Of a stretch of 64,000 bases of DNA, positions 9,966 through 17,748 are shown one piece after another. Within the stretch, counting starts at the first letter, position 1; each line of letters opens with the position of its first letter. The notes under the pieces are model-generated. The model saw nothing but the letters and a program-made list of their open reading frames with translations. It was not told where the DNA came from and did no database searches. A program made the translations under genes and the position numbers. The stretch lies in contig NZ_NCEQ01000003.1 of assembly GCF_002280785.1 (NCBI RefSeq), positions 186,001-250,000 of the forward strand. Direction: 5' to 3'. The stretch comes from Brevundimonas subvibrioides (GTDB lineage Bacteria; Pseudomonadota; Alphaproteobacteria; Caulobacterales; Caulobacteraceae).

Positions 9966-10877
9966 TCAGGCCGCGAACTGCCGGCGGTATCCGGCGCTGA
10001 GGACGGCGGGTTCCTGGAAGGCCAGGGCGTCCCAGTCCAGGTCGGGACGCGGCGCGTGGGCGGCGGCCAGGACGGCGCGCAGTTCGGCGGCGGAGGCGAC
10101 GCTGGCTATCACTGCCGCAGCCGGCGGCAGGCCGAGGCAGAAGGCCAGGGCCGCCTGCATCGGATCGATCCGCGCCTCGGCCAGCCGACGCCGGGTGCGC
10201 GACAGGGCGACCCCGTGGCCGGCCAGATGCGGCGGCAGGTTTTCCTGATTGGTGAACAACAGGCCGCGTGCGAACACCGACGAGACATGGACGTCGACGC
10301 CCAGCCCCGCGAGGTCGCTCAGCACGCCCTCGGTCACCGGCCGCTGGTCGAGAATATTGCAGGGCATCTGCACCACGTCGGGCTGGAAGCGGCGCGCCAG
10401 AAGCGTCGGCCCGTCCTCCATCGTCGCCATGAAACCGATGCGTTTGTACAGGCCGCGGTCCTTCAGCGCCTGCATCCGGTCCCACAGGGCGCGACCCTCG
10501 GCCCCGGCCAGATCGCCCGCCCCGGACGCCAGCAGGACGTCGCCGCGCGGCAGGCCCATCCGCTCCAGCGAACGACGGGCGCGGGCCTCGACCCGGTCCA
10601 GGCCTTCGGACAGGGCCACGGTGCGCACGGAAACGGAGAAGGGCGAGGGGAAGGGCCAGGCCTGTCCCAGCAGCCGCTCGCCGTCGCCCTGGGGGCGGGT
10701 GGCGATCAGGGCGACGCCGGCGTCTGCGGCCGTCTGCAACAGGGTCCGCATCGCCTCTTCGCGTGCGCCGACGGGAATCGGGAGCGCGCGCTCAGGCTCG
10801 GTCACGACCGCCAGGGCCAGCTTCGCGGCCGGGGAAGGGGAAACGCCTGATTTCACCCGACCATTCTGCACCGGCAA
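9966..10877 (-). CDS. Aldo/keto reductase family protein, probably catalytically degenerate
   Basis: About 303 residues with an aldo/keto reductase (AKR) barrel pattern: a strand-helix unit with SLERMGLPRGDVLL, VVQMPCNILDQRP, then VHVSSVFARGLLF and a C-terminal PMQAALAFCLGL helix typical of the NADPH-binding end. The canonical catalytic segment D-T-A-x-x-Y-G-x-S-E is replaced by LIATRPQGDGERLLG, so the usual Asp and Tyr appear to be missing. The 303-residue frame starts at a TTG at 10877; GTG codons at 10871 and 10856 are alternatives. The fold call is good, but activity is doubtful. The gene stands between maiA and mutS, with a repeat element on its 3' side. Confidence 0.65.
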   Translation of the reverse strand: MPVQNGRVKSGVSPSPAAKLALAVVTEPERALPIPVGAREEAMRTLLQTAADAGVALIATRPQGDGERLLGQAWPFPSPFSVSVRTVALSEGLDRVEARARRSLERMGLPRGDVLLASGAGDLAGAEGRALWDRMQALKDRGLYKRIGFMATMEDGPTLLARRFQPDVVQMPCNILDQRPVTEGVLSDLAGLGVDVHVSSVFARGLLFTNQENLPPHLAGHGVALSRTRRRLAEARIDPMQAALAFCLGLPPAAAVIASVASAAELRAVLAAAHAPRPDLDWDALAFQEPAVLSAGYRRQFAA

Positions 10878-10935
10878 TGCTTAAGCGATGCTGAGGGAGA
10901 CCCTACCTGTTCCTTACCGGCAGAACGTGAGTCGG

Positions 10936-11568
10936 TCAGTCGGCGCCGGGCTGCCGGTCCGGATGGGCGGCGGCGAAGGCGGGGTGGGCCAGGGCCCGCG
11001 CCTCGATCGCCGTCAGGGCGGCGAAGGGCGCCAGGTCCACATTGAACCGCCGCGCCGAATAGAGCTGCGGGATCAGATAGCAGTCCGCCAGGGTCGGGGC
11101 GTCGCCGTGCAGCCAGCCCCTGCCCTGCTTCGCCGTCAGGGCGGTCAGGGCCTCGAACCCCGGGACCATCCAGCGTCCGGCCCAGGCGTCGATCTGCGTT
11201 TGATCGGCCCCGAAGGTCGTCCGCAGTTCGGTCAGGACGCGCAGGTTGTTCAGCGGATGGATGTCCGAGGCGATCAGCCCGATCAGCCCCCGCACCTGGG
11301 CCCGGCCGATGGCGCTCCCGGGCATCAGCGGCGGCTCGGCATAGGTCTCGTCCAGCCACTCCAGGATGGCCGTGCTCTGGGTCAGGACCGCGCCGTCCAC
11401 TTCCAGCGCGGGCACCAGCCCCTGCGGGTTCAGCCTGAGGAAGGCCTCCGACCGCTGCGCCCCGGTGCGCAGGTCGATGTCCTGCTGTTCGTAGGCGACG
11501 CCCTTCAGGTTCAGGGCGATGCGCGTCCGGTAGGCGGCGCTGGAACGGAAATAGCCGTGGAGGATCAT
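10936..11568 (-). CDS. maiA: Maleylacetoacetate isomerase / zeta-class glutathione S-transferase
   Basis: A 210-residue cytoplasmic zeta-class GST. The N-terminal thioredoxin-like domain has FRSSAAYRTRIALNLKG, the class signature in which the usual Cys of SSCxxR is Ala but the catalytic Ser pair is kept, and NPQGLVPALEVDG. The helical domain has HPLNNLRVL. It isomerises maleylacetoacetate (or maleylpyruvate) with glutathione. The start ATG at 11568 overlaps the stop of the upstream fumarylacetoacetate-hydrolase-family gene by 4 bp (ATGA), so the two are coupled and catalyse successive steps of tyrosine or gentisate degradation. Confidence 0.88.
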   Translation of the reverse strand: MILHGYFRSSAAYRTRIALNLKGVAYEQQDIDLRTGAQRSEAFLRLNPQGLVPALEVDGAVLTQSTAILEWLDETYAEPPLMPGSAIGRAQVRGLIGLIASDIHPLNNLRVLTELRTTFGADQTQIDAWAGRWMVPGFEALTALTAKQGRGWLHGDAPTLADCYLIPQLYSARRFNVDLAPFAALTAIEARALAHPAFAAAHPDRQPGAD

Positions 11569-12218
11569 CGAACCGTGAACCTCAAGGTTTCGAGACCGGC
11601 GACGGTCGCCTCGACCACATCGCCCGCGACCAGGGGCCCGACGCCCTCGGGCGTGCCCGTGAAGATCAGGTCGCCGGGCTGGAGCGCCCACAGTTCGCCC
11701 GCCTTCCCGACGATCTCGGCGGGGTTCCAGATCATCTCGGCCAGGGTCGACGACTGTTTCGTCTCGCCGTTGACGGTGAGGACGATGGCCCCCTCCGGCT
11801 CCGGCAGGGCGCCGAGCGTCAGGGGGCCGCAGGGCGCCGACTGGTCGAATCCCTTGGCCGCATCCCACGGCCGACCCTTTTCCTTGGCCTGGGCCTGAAG
11901 ATCGCGCCGCGTCAGATCGACGCCGACGGCCCATCCGACGATGGCTCCACCCTCGCCGATCGCCGCCACCAACTCGACCTCGTAGTGCAGGTTCGCCGTC
12001 GCCGACGGATAGGCCGGGTCGCCGCCGTCCGTAACGATGGCGTCGGCGGGTTTGGAGAAGAAGAAGGGCGCCTGGCGCGTCGGATCATTGCCCATCTCGC
12101 GCGCATGGGCCGCATAGTTCTGGCCCACGCACAGGATGCGCCGCACCGGAAAACGGCGCGCATCGCCGACGACGGGCAGGGAAACGGTCGGGGCGGGGGG
12201 AAACAGGAAAGAGGTCAT
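11565..12218 (-). CDS. Fumarylacetoacetate hydrolase family protein
   Basis: A 217-residue FAH-domain protein with the usual RRILCVGQNYAAHAREMG N-terminus, SKPADAIVTDG, the metal-binding HYEVELVAAIG acid cluster, and TGTPEGVGPLVAGD at the C-terminus. Members hydrolyse fumarylpyruvate or related diketo acids using Mg2+. The short length matches fumarylpyruvate hydrolases of the gentisate route better than eukaryotic-type FAH. The start is the ATG at 12218; the frame is open for a further 26 codons. It is coupled to maiA by an ATGA overlap. Confidence 0.85.
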   Translation of the reverse strand: MTSFLFPPAPTVSLPVVGDARRFPVRRILCVGQNYAAHAREMGNDPTRQAPFFFSKPADAIVTDGGDPAYPSATANLHYEVELVAAIGEGGAIVGWAVGVDLTRRDLQAQAKEKGRPWDAAKGFDQSAPCGPLTLGALPEPEGAIVLTVNGETKQSSTLAEMIWNPAEIVGKAGELWALQPGDLIFTGTPEGVGPLVAGDVVEATVAGLETLRFTVR

Positions 12219-12422
12219 GGTTGCGGTTGTAGAGCGCTCGCGGGTTTTGAGAAGTGGCTGCCGGCGCGTGACCGGCGGCTGAAACCCTGCCTCCACCCGT
12301 TACCCATCACCCACCACCAGCCGCCCTTCTTGCTGCGCCGCAAAGGAACCGCCGCCGCAATCTGGCGTTCAGGGACCTAGGCCTGTATCTACGGTAAAGC
12401 TGACAAAACGGAGCGCGGCACC

Positions 12423-12800
12423 ATGGCGACCACCAAGGCTAGAGAAGACATCAAGAACGACCTGAACACCCTCAAGGAGGACCTGAAGGTCGGCGCCCGC
12501 GAAGAAACCGCGCGGCTGAAGGCCAGGGCGGCCGAGACCGAGGCGCGCCTGCGCGAAAAGGCCGCCGAGGCCGACGCGCGCATCCGCGAACGCGCCGAGG
12601 AAGTGCGCGACCAGGCGCGCGGCTATTACGACCAGGCCCGCGTGCGCGGCCGCGAGTATTACGACGACGCCTCGGAGCGTTTCGATGAAGCCCAGCGCTA
12701 CATCACCGAACGGGTCCAGGAACGTCCGGTCCAGTCGACCGCCATCGCCCTGGGTGTCGGCGTCGTGCTCGGCCTGCTGCTGGCGGGTCGTCGCCGCTGA
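12423..12800 (+). CDS. DUF883 (ElaB/YqjD-like) membrane-anchored protein
   Basis: A 125-residue protein. Residues 1-95 are a highly charged amphipathic helix rich in Ala/Glu/Arg (likely coiled coil). The C-terminal membrane segment is STAIALGVGVVLGLLLAG followed by RRR, with RPVQS just before it. This is the ElaB/YqjD/DUF883 layout; E. coli members are C-tail-anchored inner-membrane proteins that bind ribosomes in stationary phase. The stop overlaps the next start by one base (TGATG). It is probably the first gene of a three-gene stress/membrane cluster. Confidence 0.8.
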   Translation: MATTKAREDIKNDLNTLKEDLKVGAREETARLKARAAETEARLREKAAEADARIRERAEEVRDQARGYYDQARVRGREYYDDASERFDEAQRYITERVQERPVQSTAIALGVGVVLGLLLAGRRR

Positions 12801-13198
12801 TGATCGGCAAGGGGCTGATCAAGAAACTGACGGCGGCCTTCGTGGTCGCCGCCAGCGCCTTCGTGGCGATCGTCGCCCTGGGCGCGACCCTGTATTATGC
12901 GCTCGCCCTGGTCCTGCCCGCCCTGGGCGCCGCCGCCATCACGGCCGGGGTCTTCGCCCTGATCGCGATCATCACGGCCGTCGTCTTCCTTAACGCCGCC
13001 GGCGTGATGGATGACGAGGTCGAGGAAGAAGAGCCCGAAGGTCTCGGCGGCCGGGCCTATGCCCTGTTCCGCACGCGTCCGATCCTCGGCACGGTCGCCG
13101 CGCTTGCCGGCGGCTGGATCTTCCTGCGCAACCCGGCGCTGGCGACCATGGTCGCGGCGGCCTTCACCGAGAAATCGCACACGCGGTACCGGCGATAG
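12800..13198 (+). CDS. Holin-like / YqjE-type small membrane protein
   Basis: A 132-residue protein with two long hydrophobic stretches near residues 10-40 and 44-68, an acidic linker DDEVEEEEPEG, and a third hydrophobic region near residue 100. This layout is that of proteins annotated as phage holin family or YqjE in proteobacteria, which occur next to DUF883 genes; it is unlikely to be a real lysis holin. It is translationally coupled to the DUF883 gene. Function unknown; a role in membrane stress is inferred from context only. Confidence 0.65.
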   Translation: MIGKGLIKKLTAAFVVAASAFVAIVALGATLYYALALVLPALGAAAITAGVFALIAIITAVVFLNAAGVMDDEVEEEEPEGLGGRAYALFRTRPILGTVAALAGGWIFLRNPALATMVAAAFTEKSHTRYRR

Positions 13199-13290
13199 GC
13201 GGAACGGCAAAGCCATTGGCACGTTGATCAGACAGGCGGCGTCGAGGTTGGGCGGCGCCTGTCATCAACCCCTTTCAAGGAGGGCCGTCC

Positions 13291-13467
13291 ATGATTCGCT
13301 GGGCCATTATTTTCCTGGTTGTCGCCCTCGTCGCCGCCATTCTCGGCTTCGGCGGGATCGCCAACTTCTCGTTCGAAATCGCCAAGTTCGTCGCCGTGAT
13401 CGCCATCATCCTGTTCGTCATCTCGCTGGTCGCGGGCGGACTTCGGGGACGCGGGACGCGCATCTAG
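13291..13467 (+). CDS. DUF1328 (YtjA family) small membrane protein
   Basis: A 58-residue protein that starts MIRWAIIFLVVALVAAILGF and continues with GGIANFSFEIAKFVAVIAII and SLVAGG, which is the DUF1328/YtjA pattern of two membrane helices. A strong ribosome binding site (AAGGAGG) lies 9 bp before the ATG at 13291. Members are induced by envelope or osmotic stress in several proteobacteria, but their role is not known. A good intrinsic terminator follows at 13495. Confidence 0.88.
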   Translation: MIRWAIIFLVVALVAAILGFGGIANFSFEIAKFVAVIAIILFVISLVAGGLRGRGTRI

Positions 13468-13494
13468 CCGGCTGAGGCCAGCGTCGCAGACAAG

Positions 13495-13522
13495 AGCCGC
13501 GGCCTTCGGGTCGCGGCTTTTT
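13495..13522 (+). terminator. Intrinsic terminator after the DUF1328 gene
   Basis: Stem AGCCGCG/CGCGGCT (7 bp) with a 10-nt loop, followed directly by a run of five T. It ends the plus-strand cluster 12423-13467. Confidence 0.8.
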
Positions 13523-13573
13523 GTTTGGGCGGCGCTCGCGGCCGGACAGGGCGTCATCCCGATCCGCGCCCTT

Positions 13574-14425
13574 TCAAACTGCTGCGGACTCCTTCTCCCC
13601 CGGCACGGCCGGGTTCGGTGCGGTCTCGGCGTGGCGGGTGTCCTGGCGGCGCGGCAGCTTCCAGGACTTGCTGCATTCGAACCGGTCGCCGGTCCAGGCG
13701 ATGGCGTTGACGGTGATCTGGTGTTTGTCCCAGAGAATCTCGTTGAAGCCGGGCGGGGTGCCGCGCTCGCGGTGCGACAGGGTCCCGCAGCCGATGGCGT
13801 AGGAACAACGGTCCGACAGGTCGATGGGCAGGGCGAACGGCACATGCACATGGCCCGTGGTGATCAGGTCGACCCCCGCCTCGGCGAAGATCGTCGCCGC
13901 CGCCTCGCCGCGCCTGACCTCGCCGGTCATGGGCGCGCCGATCATCTCGATCAGCGGATGGTGACAGGCCAGGATCCTCAGCGCCCCGACCGGCGCCGCG
14001 CGCAGGGCCTCGGCCGCGCGCCGGGTCTGCTCCAGGTCGATGACGCCCTTGGACCAGTTGGCCCGCGCCTGCCAGCCGCGGGCGGTGGTGACGCCCCGCA
14101 CCATGACGGCGTCGGAAACGAACTCTCCGTCATGGGCCGGATGGCCGGTCGCCGTCTCGAACGCCTTCCACGGCCAGAACAGCCGCGCCGCCACATCCCA
14201 GTAGGGCACGTCATGATTGCCCACGATGACGAAGCGCGGCCTCGGCATGGCCTTGATCCAGGCGCCGGCGGCCGCGAACTCGTCCGGATAGCCCTTCTGG
14301 GTGATGTCGCCGGTGATCAGGATCAGATCGCTGGGCGCGGCATGGGCATAGTCGAGCGCGGCGGCGCAGGCGTGCTTGTGCTCGACTCCGAAATGGACGT
14401 CCGAAAACTGGAGAACCCGCCCCAT
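13574..14425 (-). CDS. Calcineurin-like metallophosphoesterase
   Basis: A 283-residue cytoplasmic phosphoesterase with the full dinuclear metal motif set: DVH (9-11), ILITGDITQKG, VGNHD, ACHHPL, and TTGHVHVPF near the C-terminus. It resembles the CpdA-like (class III cyclic nucleotide phosphodiesterase) branch, but the substrate is not certain. I prefer the ATG at 14425; a GTG at 14431 would give a 4-bp overlap with the preceding lipid-kinase-like gene. The two genes form a tight pair. Confidence 0.85.
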   Translation of the reverse strand: MGRVLQFSDVHFGVEHKHACAAALDYAHAAPSDLILITGDITQKGYPDEFAAAGAWIKAMPRPRFVIVGNHDVPYWDVAARLFWPWKAFETATGHPAHDGEFVSDAVMVRGVTTARGWQARANWSKGVIDLEQTRRAAEALRAAPVGALRILACHHPLIEMIGAPMTGEVRRGEAAATIFAEAGVDLITTGHVHVPFALPIDLSDRCSYAIGCGTLSHRERGTPPGFNEILWDKHQITVNAIAWTGDRFECSKSWKLPRRQDTRHAETAPNPAVPGEKESAAV

Positions 14426-14427
14426 GT

Positions 14428-15420
14428 TCACACGACGTCCCCGGCCGTCCCGGACCCGGAGGCCTCGGGGGGAAGCGGCTCGGGGACCAGGGCCTGGAAG
14501 GCCTTGGGGATGAAGGTCACCGTCGTATCGTGCGGCAGCAGGGTCGGCTCGCCATCGAGCACCGCCGGGATCCGCGACCTGGCCCGGATGCGGATGCGTC
14601 TGGCGGGCTGGGTCATGACCGAGGGATCCTGACGCCAGTCGCTGAACAGGGCGGCGGCCGCCAGCCGGAAGGCCTGGGCCGCGTCGACCGGGTTCATGGC
14701 AACCGCTTCCAGCCCGACCGACTCGTCCATGGCCTGGGAGATCATCGGGCTGATCAGAACCAGGGCCTCGCTGCGCCGCGCCCTGCCGCCATCCAGCTCA
14801 ACCCGGATCTTGCCGGAGAAGGCGCGGCGCAGGGCGCGTCGGCCATAGGTCCAGGCCAGGCTCAGCTTGCCGGTGCGCATGGCCTCCCGGGCCGGCGCCC
14901 ACAGGGCCGGCGAGCCGAAGATGCCGGCGCAATAGAAGGCCTGGCCCTCGACCGAACCGCCCGATACGCACTGCGGTGCGCCGTGCTCGAGCGCGCGGCG
15001 CAGGGCGACCTTCCAGTCGGCTGTGCCGTAAAGCGCCTTGGGCAGCATGTTCATCGTCCCGCCCGGCAGCGGGGCGACCAGCGGGCCGTTCGGCCCGGCC
15101 CTGGACGCGACCGCCCGCGCCGTGCCGTCGCCGGCCAGGACGAACAGCACGTCTGGCGAGGACGCAATGGCCGTGTTGATCTGGGCGTCCATAGTCTGGC
15201 CGACCAGTTCGACGACCTCCGCCTCGCACGGATAGTCGGCCAGGATCGCCTCGACCTCGGCCGCCGCGCGCGGGCCTACCGAGCCGGACAGCGGATTGAC
15301 CAGCACCACCGCCCGGGTGATCGCCACATGAGCGGTCAGACTGCGCGGCCCGGAACCGGAGTCCTGGGCCGCGTCGTCGGGCGTCGGGATTTCGACGTCA
15401 GGCAGGGTCGTTTCGGTCAT
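14428..15420 (-). CDS. Diacylglycerol kinase catalytic-domain family protein
   Basis: A 330-residue protein. The N-terminal DAGK domain starts at VVLVNPLSGSVGPRA (about 35-50), has the nucleotide-binding LFVLAGDGTARAVAS and APLPGGTMNMLPKAL motifs, and a beta-rich C-terminal domain. This is the YegS/DgkB-like family that phosphorylates diacylglycerol or sphingoid lipids. It is coupled to the metallophosphoesterase gene downstream, suggesting a lipid or phosphate cycle, which is only an inference. The lipid substrate is unknown. Confidence 0.82.
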   Translation of the reverse strand: MTETTLPDVEIPTPDDAAQDSGSGPRSLTAHVAITRAVVLVNPLSGSVGPRAAAEVEAILADYPCEAEVVELVGQTMDAQINTAIASSPDVLFVLAGDGTARAVASRAGPNGPLVAPLPGGTMNMLPKALYGTADWKVALRRALEHGAPQCVSGGSVEGQAFYCAGIFGSPALWAPAREAMRTGKLSLAWTYGRRALRRAFSGKIRVELDGGRARRSEALVLISPMISQAMDESVGLEAVAMNPVDAAQAFRLAAAALFSDWRQDPSVMTQPARRIRIRARSRIPAVLDGEPTLLPHDTTVTFIPKAFQALVPEPLPPEASGSGTAGDVV

Positions 15421-15465
15421 TCGCCCCGAACGCGTCGTTTCCCCGGGCGTTCCGGCGAAGCTTCA

Positions 15466-15825
15466 CTATTGCGTCTGGAGTTTCTCGGCCGTGGTCGCCG
15501 CGCCGGCTTCCAGAGCGTCGCCGGTCTTCTCTGCGGCCGCGCCCGCCTTGTCGGCGGCGACCTCGGCGGCCTCGGGGGCCTGGCCGATCAGTTTCCTGCC
15601 CTGGTCAACGCCGGCGGTGATCCAGCCATCCATCATCGCCCCGCCTTCGGCCAGCGACTGCTCCTTGACGCCCAGCACCGCGGTCAGAACGCCGAACAGC
15701 GCCAGCAGGGTGACGATCAGGCCCACGACCCCGCCTCCGCCACCGCCTCGCCGTTTCGAGCGGGCCCACACAGGGCTGGCCTGGTCGTCGTCCGCCATAC
15801 GGACCGGTTCAGGAAAACGCATCAT
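15466..15825 (-). CDS. Hypothetical single-pass membrane protein
   Basis: I do not recognise this family. The 119-residue protein has a basic N-terminus with a run of six Gly just before one membrane helix (VVGLIVTLLALFGVLTAVLG, about residues 33-52). The C-terminal region is Ala/Glu-rich and probably helical (EAAEVAADKAGAAAEKTGDA), likely periplasmic. I chose the ATG at 15825; the frame is open 12 codons further. It is 45 bp upstream of the lipid-kinase-like gene on the same strand and may be cotranscribed. Confidence 0.6.
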   Translation of the reverse strand: MMRFPEPVRMADDDQASPVWARSKRRGGGGGGVVGLIVTLLALFGVLTAVLGVKEQSLAEGGAMMDGWITAGVDQGRKLIGQAPEAAEVAADKAGAAAEKTGDALEAGAATTAEKLQTQ

Positions 15826-15984
15826 AGATAAACCCCCTCGGACTGCCGTGACGCGGACCACGCCCCTCGCGCGCCCGCACTGCAGTCATATGTCATCGTT
15901 AACCGGGAGCATAGGCGCGGAACCTCTGCCATAATCCAGCGTTCTCGCTCCCGGGGCGAAACATCAGGAATGAAGGACCATCCT

Positions 15985-16332
15985 ATGAACAAGGCAATTC
16001 TCGCGATCGGCGCCGCAGGTCTGCTGGCCACGGCCTGCGCCAGCGACCCGTACGGCAACAGCAGCAGCAACCAGACTGTCCGCCAGGGCGCCATCGGCGC
16101 CGGCATCGGCGCAGTGGCCGGCGCCATCATCGGCAACAACGTCGGTTCGGGTAACGCCGCGACCGGCGCTCTCATCGGCGGCCTCGCCGGCGGCGCTGTC
16201 GGCGCTGTCCGCGGCTCGCAAGCCGACCGCAACGCCCAGCAGCGCTACCGCGATAATCGCGGAAATTACTACTACTGCTACGATAACCGCCAGGACGAGT
16301 GCTACTGGGAAAACGGTCAGCGTCGCTACTAG
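15985..16332 (+). CDS. Glycine-zipper outer-membrane lipoprotein
   Basis: A 115-residue secreted protein with a lipobox (GLLATAC, lipidated Cys at about residue 15). A glycine-zipper 2TM segment follows, with GAIGAGIGAVAGAIIGNNVG and a later GALIGGLAGGAVGAV (roughly residues 36-75), then a Tyr/Arg/Asn-rich tail containing NYYYCYDNRQDECYW. This matches the SlyB/YMGG-like glycine-zipper lipoproteins. The ATG at 15985 is chosen because AAGGA lies 7 bp before it; an in-frame ATG at 15970 is less likely. It may stabilise the envelope. Confidence 0.78.
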   Translation: MNKAILAIGAAGLLATACASDPYGNSSSNQTVRQGAIGAGIGAVAGAIIGNNVGSGNAATGALIGGLAGGAVGAVRGSQADRNAQQRYRDNRGNYYYCYDNRQDECYWENGQRRY

Positions 16333-16354
16333 GATACTGAACCGCAAGGTTTTT

Positions 16355-16386
16355 AAGGGCGGCTCGTCGATGGCGGGCCGCCCTTT
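16355..16386 (+). terminator. Intrinsic terminator after the glycine-zipper gene
   Basis: Perfect 9-bp stem AAGGGCGGC/GCCGCCCTT with a 13-nt loop. It starts with TTTT on its left side and ends in TT, so it could work in either direction, but it most naturally terminates the lipoprotein gene. Confidence 0.65.
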
Positions 16387-16414
16387 CCGTGACAGAATTC
16401 AGGGAGGCGGCGAC

Positions 16415-16867
16415 ATGACGATGAAATCGACGATTCTGGCGGCCAGTTTGGCGGCGATGGCGCTGGCGGGGTGTTCGACCCTGGGCGCGCCCAGCCGTGA
16501 CGAGCTGGTGACCGAGCCCTCGGCCTGCGCCGCCAAGCGGTTCGACATCTATTTCGCCGAGGACCAGGCGAGCCTGACCCCGGCCGCGCGGAGGGCGATC
16601 GGCCTGACCGCGACCCAACTTCAGGGCTGCGAGATCAAGACCGTCCAGGTGCTGGGCCTGGCGTCGTCCACGGGCAGCGCCGACGCCAATCAGGCCCTGT
16701 CCGAGCAACGCGCCCTCGCGGTGGCCGAGGCCCTGACCGCCGCCGGATGGCCGACGCCCGCTTTTGAACTCACGGCTGCAGGCGATCAGGGCGCCACGAC
16801 GTCCTCAGGCGTGGCCGAACCCCTGCGCCGCCGCACCGAAGTCCTGGTCGAGGCCGCGCCCCGCTAG
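16415..16867 (+). CDS. OmpA-like domain lipoprotein
   Basis: A 150-residue protein with a lipoprotein signal peptide (lipobox LALAGC). The C-terminal part looks like a shortened OmpA/MotB peptidoglycan-binding domain: FDIYFAEDQASLTPAARRAI, VLGLASSTGSADANQALSEQRALAVAEALTAAG and a final RRRTEVLV strand. The usual N-x-x-L-S-x-x-R-A pattern is recognisable as NQALSEQRA. The start at 16415 is supported by GGGAGG 8 bp upstream. Its 3' end overlaps the 3' end of the convergent methyltransferase gene by 4 bp. Confidence 0.75.
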   Translation: MTMKSTILAASLAAMALAGCSTLGAPSRDELVTEPSACAAKRFDIYFAEDQASLTPAARRAIGLTATQLQGCEIKTVQVLGLASSTGSADANQALSEQRALAVAEALTAAGWPTPAFELTAAGDQGATTSSGVAEPLRRRTEVLVEAAPR

Positions 16868-17748
16868 GGATCGCGCCGTCCGTGCTCGACGACGCCCAGC
16901 GCGTCGGCGAGGCGAACCCTGGCCGATCCGCGCGGCAGCGGTTTCGGCTGGCTCTCATGCGGCGCCCAGCCCGCCAGGTTGACGATCTCGAACGTCGCCG
17001 GGATGCGGCCGTCCGCCTCGCCGTACCGCTCTGAATAAAGAGCCGCCGCCCGGGCGATGATCGGTCGCGTCAGGGGCCGGACCGCGCCTGCCAGCACATT
17101 GGTCTCGCCCATGGCGCGCAGATCGCGGATCAGGGCGAACAGGTCCGGATAGCGGACCGTCAACCGATCCACGTCCGCCACCGGCAGGGCGAACCCGGCC
17201 CGCTGCAGCAGGCCGGCCCCGTCGAAGCCGTCGGCGAAGGGCGACACCCGCGCCTGGGCCCCGCCGCGCTCGGCCAGCTCCGCCTCGGTCAGCACGCCGC
17301 GCAGCTCCTTCAGCGTCCCCGCGCCCAGCAGCGTCCCCAGAAACAGCCCGTCCGGCTTCAGCGTCCGCCGGATCTGGCTCAGGGCGCCGGGCAGGTCATT
17401 GGCCCAGTGCAGGGTCATCAAGGACACGATCAGATCCGCCGACCCCGGCTCGAGGTCCAGGCTCCTGGCGCCCGGTCCGGCGCGATCCGTCCGATCCCCG
17501 ACCGCGCGCGGCGATCCGACCCGGCCGGCGGCGTCGCTCCCGGCCAGAGCCTGGGCGAACGGTCCCGGGTGCGCAGACAGGTCGACGGCGAGCGGAAACT
17601 CCCGCAAGGTCGCCTCGAGACTGAGAACGGCGTTCTCGGCGGCGCGGTGATGCAGGAAGTCGGCGTCGGCGAAACGGCGCTCCGACCGCGCCAGCCGGGC
17701 CGCCCGCCGCGCGGCGTCGAAGATCAGGGGAGGGCCGGGTTCGGTCAT
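16864..17748 (-). CDS. NDUFAF5-like methyltransferase-fold protein
   Basis: A 294-residue SAM-methyltransferase-fold protein of the alphaproteobacterial group related to mitochondrial complex I assembly factor NDUFAF5 and to BioC. Recognisable parts are LIFDAARRAARLARSERRF near the start, LIVSLMTLHWANDLPGALSQIRRTLKPDG, and RYPDLFALIRDLRAMGETN. The SAM motif I is degenerate (AVDLSAHPGPFAQAL). The ATG at 17748 overlaps the divergent comF ATG by two bases. A role in complex I maturation is inferred from the mitochondrial homologue. Confidence 0.75.
   Translation of the reverse strand: MTEPGPPLIFDAARRAARLARSERRFADADFLHHRAAENAVLSLEATLREFPLAVDLSAHPGPFAQALAGSDAAGRVGSPRAVGDRTDRAGPGARSLDLEPGSADLIVSLMTLHWANDLPGALSQIRRTLKPDGLFLGTLLGAGTLKELRGVLTEAELAERGGAQARVSPFADGFDGAGLLQRAGFALPVADVDRLTVRYPDLFALIRDLRAMGETNVLAGAVRPLTRPIIARAAALYSERYGEADGRIPATFEIVNLAGWAPHESQPKPLPRGSARVRLADALGVVEHGRRDP

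Noticed and set aside
12800..13198. Phage holin, suggesting a prophage
   Set aside because: The gene is coupled to DUF883 and followed by DUF1328, with no endolysin or other phage genes nearby.
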